Part shown: piece after piece, positions 6,637 to 9,507 of the stretch
Layout: each line of letters begins with the position of its first letter
Position numbering within the stretch: position 1 is the stretch's first letter
NCBI GenBank assembly: GCA_003577005.1
Contig: QEUW01000309.1
Coordinates: forward strand, 1-9,507
Source: Chloroflexota bacterium
GTDB lineage: Bacteria; Chloroflexota; Anaerolineae; Caldilineales; Caldilineaceae
Direction of reading: 5' to 3'
DNA length: 9,507 nucleotides
Program-made: the position numbers and the translations under genes
The notes under the pieces: model-generated
The model's input: only the letters and a program-made list of their open reading frames with translations
Databases searched by the model: none
Told to the model about the DNA's origin: nothing

Positions 6637-8256
6637 CTAATTGCCGGCGCGCCACGGTGTGGTTGGATAGCTAGCAGGATCGATCAGCGCCTCGATCAGG
6701 CACGGCTGGCCGGCGGCGAGCGCTGTTTGGAGCGCGGCTGCACACGCCGCCTCATCTGTCACCCGCACGGCATTCAGACCGTAGGCAGCGGCAATCTGCA
6801 CAAAATCAGGGTTGCTGAACTCGGTGCCGTAGGCCGGCTTGTCAGCCCGCACCTGCGCCGAGCGGATCAGGTCGAGCGCGCTGTCGTTGAATACAACGAC
6901 GATCACTGGCACATCCAGCTCGTTGACCAACGCCAGTTCCCCCAGCACCATGCTCAGGCCGGCATCGCCGGTCAGGGCTACCGCCGGTTGGCGGCCCAGC
7001 GCTAGGCTGGCGGCGATGGCGGCGGGCAATGCAAAACCCATGCAAGAAAGGCCGTTGGAGAGCAGATAGCGGTTTGGCGCTAGCGCCGGCCAGGTCAACC
7101 CGGCGAGAATCTTGTGCGAACCCACATCGGTAGTGACCAACAGATCGCGCGGCGCAACCCGGCGCAAGGCTTGCAACACCTGTTGCGGGCGCAGACGCCC
7201 CGGTGCCGGTTCCGGCAATGGCTGTGCGGCCAAGTTGTCTCGCCACTGCGCCACCCGTGTCTCACCCCACTCCAGTACGCCGGCAAAGGCCGAATCTGCC
7301 AACTGTTGCAACGTAGGTGTTAGTGGCCCAACCAGTTCAGCCGCGGCGGCGACGGTAGGGTCGGCATTAGGCCACGGCGCCACCCAGACCAACGGCTGCG
7401 GCTGTTGCCACGGTTTGACCAGTTCCACTACGTCAAACCCAACCGCGACGATTGCATCCGCTTCGTCCAGGATTTCGTAAGCCGGGTCGGTGCGCGTGAG
7501 ACCGATCACACCGGCGGCTAGGGGGTGGTCGTCGGGCAGCGCGCCTTTGGCCTTGGGCGTGACGATCACCGGCGCATTAGCGGCTTCAGCCAGTTCGCGC
7601 AGCGCGGCGTACGGTTGCTCCGGTTCCAGCCCCACCCCGGCCACGATCACGGGCCGCCGGGCGCGGGCGAGGAGGCCGCGGGCGGCGGCTAGATCAGAGG
7701 GAATGGGGGGACGAGGGGACGGAGAAGTGGGGAGATGGGGAGATGGGGAGATAGGGTGGGCGGGTCGGGCGGCTTCTTCGTTGCTGAGGCGGAGGTGGAC
7801 GGGGCCGGGGCGGCCATCCTGCGTCAGCGCCAGGGCGAGCGGCGTAAGGTCGGCCACATTGTCCGCCCGGACTTGAAAGGCGCCTTTCGTAATGGGTCTG
7901 AAGATCGCCTCAAGGTCAACGACCTGATGGGTGTGGTAAGCCAACAGGTGTTCGGGCGTCTCGGCAGTAATAACAAGCACCGGCGCCCGGTCGAGCCAGG
8001 CATGGGCGACGCCGGCCACCGCATTGGTGGCCCCTGGCCCAAGCGTCGTTAACGCAATACCCGGTTTACCCGTCAGGCGCGCGGCGGCGTCGGCCATAAA
8101 GAGCGCCGAACTCTCGTTGCGCACCAACACAAAACGGATACCCGCCCGGCGTAGAGCGTCCACCAGATGGACATTTTCACCGCCCGGCAGACCGAACACC
8201 ACGCCCACCCCAGCTTCCTTCAGGTGGCTGACGAGCACTTCGGCAACAGACGCCAT
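6637..8256 (-). CDS. Thiamine-pyrophosphate enzyme, acetolactate synthase / 2-oxoacid decarboxylase superfamily
   Basis: This 539-residue protein has the three-domain architecture of TPP-dependent 2-oxoacid-processing enzymes. The PYR domain (about 1-165) contains FGLPGGENVHLVDAL, the cofactor-activating Glu48 in VRNESSALFMADAAAR, and GIALTTLGPGATNAVAGVAHAW. A Pro/Ser-rich linker (about 166-187) follows. The central domain (about 188-340) shows ARRPVIVAGVGLE. The PP domain (about 355-530) has the metal/diphosphate motif GDAGLSMVLGELALVNELDVP ending in VFNDSA; Asp431 and Asn457 are the expected Mg2+ ligands, with Ala in place of the usual second Gly (GDG). Automated labels would probably say acetolactate synthase large subunit, but no small regulatory subunit or other ilv gene is adjacent, so I do not assign ilvB. 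The ATG has GAGGT 5 nt upstream. It follows an LhgO-type gene by 144 bp, suggesting a role in 2-oxoacid metabolism. Substrate unknown. Confidence 0.92.
   Translation of the reverse strand: MASVAEVLVSHLKEAGVGVVFGLPGGENVHLVDALRRAGIRFVLVRNESSALFMADAAARLTGKPGIALTTLGPGATNAVAGVAHAWLDRAPVLVITAETPEHLLAYHTHQVVDLEAIFRPITKGAFQVRADNVADLTPLALALTQDGRPGPVHLRLSNEEAARPAHPISPSPHLPTSPSPRPPIPSDLAAARGLLARARRPVIVAGVGLEPEQPYAALRELAEAANAPVIVTPKAKGALPDDHPLAAGVIGLTRTDPAYEILDEADAIVAVGFDVVELVKPWQQPQPLVWVAPWPNADPTVAAAAELVGPLTPTLQQLADSAFAGVLEWGETRVAQWRDNLAAQPLPEPAPGRLRPQQVLQALRRVAPRDLLVTTDVGSHKILAGLTWPALAPNRYLLSNGLSCMGFALPAAIAASLALGRQPAVALTGDAGLSMVLGELALVNELDVPVIVVVFNDSALDLIRSAQVRADKPAYGTEFSNPDFVQIAAAYGLNAVRVTDEAACAAALQTALAAGQPCLIEALIDPASYPTTPWRAGN
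7699..7764. repeat. G-rich minisatellite (GGGGAGAT units) inside the TPP-enzyme gene
   Basis: The + strand reads a run of guanine tracts, with ggggagat three times in tandem at 7729-7752 followed by GGG runs at 7754, 7758 and 7762. At least four tracts are spaced by 1-5 nt, satisfying the usual G-quadruplex pattern. It is the template strand of the gene. The coding strand gives a Ser/Pro-rich linker (residues about 165-186) between the PYR and central domains and keeps the frame open. Confidence 0.8.
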
Positions 8257-8282
8257 CGCGTACCTCGCTTTCTGGTTGAGAG

Positions 8283-8406
8283 GATTTAGAGGGATCGGGG
8301 AGATTCAGGGTGATTTGAAGGGATTTGGAAAGCTGGAGGGAGGCGTTCAATGCAAAGCTCTGCAAATCTCTATGAATCTCCTCAAACTTCCAGAATCTCT
8401 TCAATC
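8283..8406. repeat. Long imperfect inverted repeat between lhgO-type and TPP-enzyme genes
   Basis: The 144-bp gap is nearly filled by two degenerate arms (about 8283-8335 and 8352-8406) made of recurring gagattc / gatttg / ggatttgga-type units and their complements. The best-matching inner part pairs gggatttggaaagct with agctctgcaaatctc. The right arm covers the LhgO stop codon (8401-8403). Identity is only moderate, so arm limits are approximate. It may be an mRNA hairpin or a decayed intergenic repeat. No gene was seen here. Confidence 0.55.
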
Positions 8407-9507
8407 CCCGCCAAAAACAAACTCCTGCTCCGCCATTTCGGCGATGGTCTGGCCGATGCTGAGCGAGGCAGTTGCAGCCGGCGAGGGTGCATTGAGCACA
8501 TGGATCATGCGCCAGGCCCCGACGATGTGAAAGTCATCGACCAGCGCGCCATCGGGCGCCAGCGCCTGGGCACGCACACCAGCTCCGGCGGGGTGGGCGT
8601 CTTCGTAGCGCAGTTCAGGGATGAGGCGTTGCAGCGCACGGATAAAGGCACGCTTGCTAAACGAGCGGTGAAATTCACCCACGCTGACCCCCCAATGTTT
8701 GCGCGCCAGCGACCAAAAACCGCTGTAATTGAGCACCGCTCCCAGGTCGCGCACCGAGATGCTCGACTTGGTGTACCCTTCACGGCGAAAGGCAAGCACG
8801 GCATTAGGACCGGCCTCCACCCCACCGTGGATCATGCGGGTAAAGTGGACACCCAAAAATGGGAAACGGGGATCAGGCACCGGGTAGATCAGATTTTTAA
8901 CCAGAAATTCACGTTCGGGAACCAGTTCATAGTATTCGCCCCGGAAGGGGACAATTTGAACGCCCGGCTCCACCCCACACAGCCGGGCAATCCGGTCAGA
9001 CTGGAGGCCGCCACAGTTGATCAGGTGGTGGGCGCGAATTTCCCCCTGCGTCGTGTGCAGAATCAATTCTTTGCGGGTACGGGTGCAGCGGAGAAAACGA
9101 GTACGGGTCTGGATGACACCCCCAACCTGGCGGATCAGTTCGGCATATTTTTCTGCCACCTGTTTGTAGTCAACAATGCCCGTTTCGGGCACATGCAGGC
9201 CATCGATCCCGGCCACGTGTGGTTCGTACTCTTTGATCTCCTCGGGTCGCAGCCGGCGCAGCCCCTGTAGCCCATTAGCCCGGCCGCGCGCCTCCAGATT
9301 GTCCAGCCGGGGAATTTCGCTGGGATGTGTGGCTACAACCACTTTACCACACCGTTCGTGGGCGATACCGTGCTCCTGGCAAAAGGCATACATGGCTTCA
9401 CGCCCCGCGACACAGTTGCGCGCTTTGAGCGAGCCTGGCTTGTAATAGAGGCCGGAATGGATCACGCCGCTGTTGTGCCCAGTCTGGTGGACGGCGATCT
9501 TCTCTTC
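8401..9507 (-). CDS. lhgO: L-2-hydroxyglutarate oxidase (FAD-dependent), 5' partial
   Basis: 368 residues are visible; the frame stays open to the right window edge, and the first visible residues are EEKIAVHQTGHNSGVIHSGL. The HQTGHNSGVIH-G-YY-PGSLKA block is characteristic of the LhgO/YgaF family of the DAO-type FAD oxidoreductases, which oxidise L-2-hydroxyglutarate to 2-oxoglutarate and pass electrons to the membrane quinone pool. Further family landmarks are GIVDYKQVAEKYAELI, HLINCGGLQSDRIARLCG, PFRGEYYEL, IYPVPDPRFPFLGVHFTRMI, GPNAVLAFRREGY and the C-terminal NAPSPAATASLSIGQTIAEM. About 30 residues, including the N-terminal GxGxxG dinucleotide-binding loop, lie beyond the window; the GTG at 9463-9465 is internal, not the start. 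The downstream TPP enzyme is 144 bp away in the same direction. Close paralogues acting on other 2-hydroxyacids cannot be excluded. Confidence 0.93.
   Translation of the reverse strand, partial: EEKIAVHQTGHNSGVIHSGLYYKPGSLKARNCVAGREAMYAFCQEHGIAHERCGKVVVATHPSEIPRLDNLEARGRANGLQGLRRLRPEEIKEYEPHVAGIDGLHVPETGIVDYKQVAEKYAELIRQVGGVIQTRTRFLRCTRTRKELILHTTQGEIRAHHLINCGGLQSDRIARLCGVEPGVQIVPFRGEYYELVPEREFLVKNLIYPVPDPRFPFLGVHFTRMIHGGVEAGPNAVLAFRREGYTKSSISVRDLGAVLNYSGFWSLARKHWGVSVGEFHRSFSKRAFIRALQRLIPELRYEDAHPAGAGVRAQALAPDGALVDDFHIVGAWRMIHVLNAPSPAATASLSIGQTIAEMAEQEFVFGGD

Noticed and set aside
5438..6640. Plus-strand open frame of 400 codons
   Set aside because: It is antisense to the binding-protein gene and runs across its promoter region; no family features.
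6637..8256. ilvB (acetolactate synthase catalytic subunit) as a firm name
   Set aside because: Superfamily motifs fit, but no ilvN or ilvC is adjacent and the diphosphate motif is GDA, so substrate assignment would be a guess.
8350..9270. Plus-strand open frame of 306 codons
   Set aside because: It is antisense to the LhgO-type gene, which has strong family motifs over its whole length.

Overview
The window looks like a chromosomal segment from a moderately GC-rich, Gram-positive-type or monoderm-like bacterium, most probably a Chloroflexota member (Caldilinea/Roseiflexus-like). This is an inference from gene style: a Tat-plus-lipobox solute-binding protein, a membrane-anchored YVTN propeller carrying a Tyr-Leu-Pro-Leu stretch just after its anchor, and intergenic gaps filled with palindromic and short-unit repeats. 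No rRNA, tRNA, CRISPR array or recognisable insertion sequence was seen. All six complete or partial large genes lie on the minus strand, so the window reads right to left.

Reading in the direction of transcription: (1) 9507-8401, an L-2-hydroxyglutarate oxidase (LhgO-type FAD enzyme) cut at its N-terminus by the window edge; (2) 8256-6637, a thiamine-pyrophosphate enzyme of the acetolactate synthase/2-oxoacid decarboxylase superfamily, with a low-complexity Pro/Ser linker encoded by a G4-type minisatellite; (3) a 290-bp gap with a palindromic element and a near-consensus sigma-70 promoter; (4) 6346-1900, a CUT1-type sugar ABC importer in the order binding protein, MalF-like permease, MalG-like permease, MalK/UgpC-like ATPase; (5) a 378-bp gap with several repeats; (6) 1521 to the left edge, a membrane-anchored YVTN/YncE-like beta-propeller running into a c-type haem (CxxCH) di-haem-peroxidase-like domain, cut by the edge.

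The ABC genes form one functional unit: a Tat-exported lipoprotein captures a sugar or oligosaccharide outside the membrane, the two permeases form the channel, and the ATPase powers it. The permease genes overlap by 4 bp. Between binding protein and first permease, and between second permease and ATPase, there are strong hairpins that could tune relative expression. The LhgO and TPP-enzyme genes may form a small 2-oxoacid/2-hydroxyacid operon, but no partner gene fixes the substrate. The propeller-cytochrome gene has no evident functional link to the transporter.

The most distinctive property is not a new gene system. Every gap longer than about 80 bp holds a different inverted repeat, three of which overlap or touch a stop or start codon, and one family (GGTGCGTTGCAC...GCGATGCA) occurs twice. 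I found no convincing undescribed defence or mobile system.
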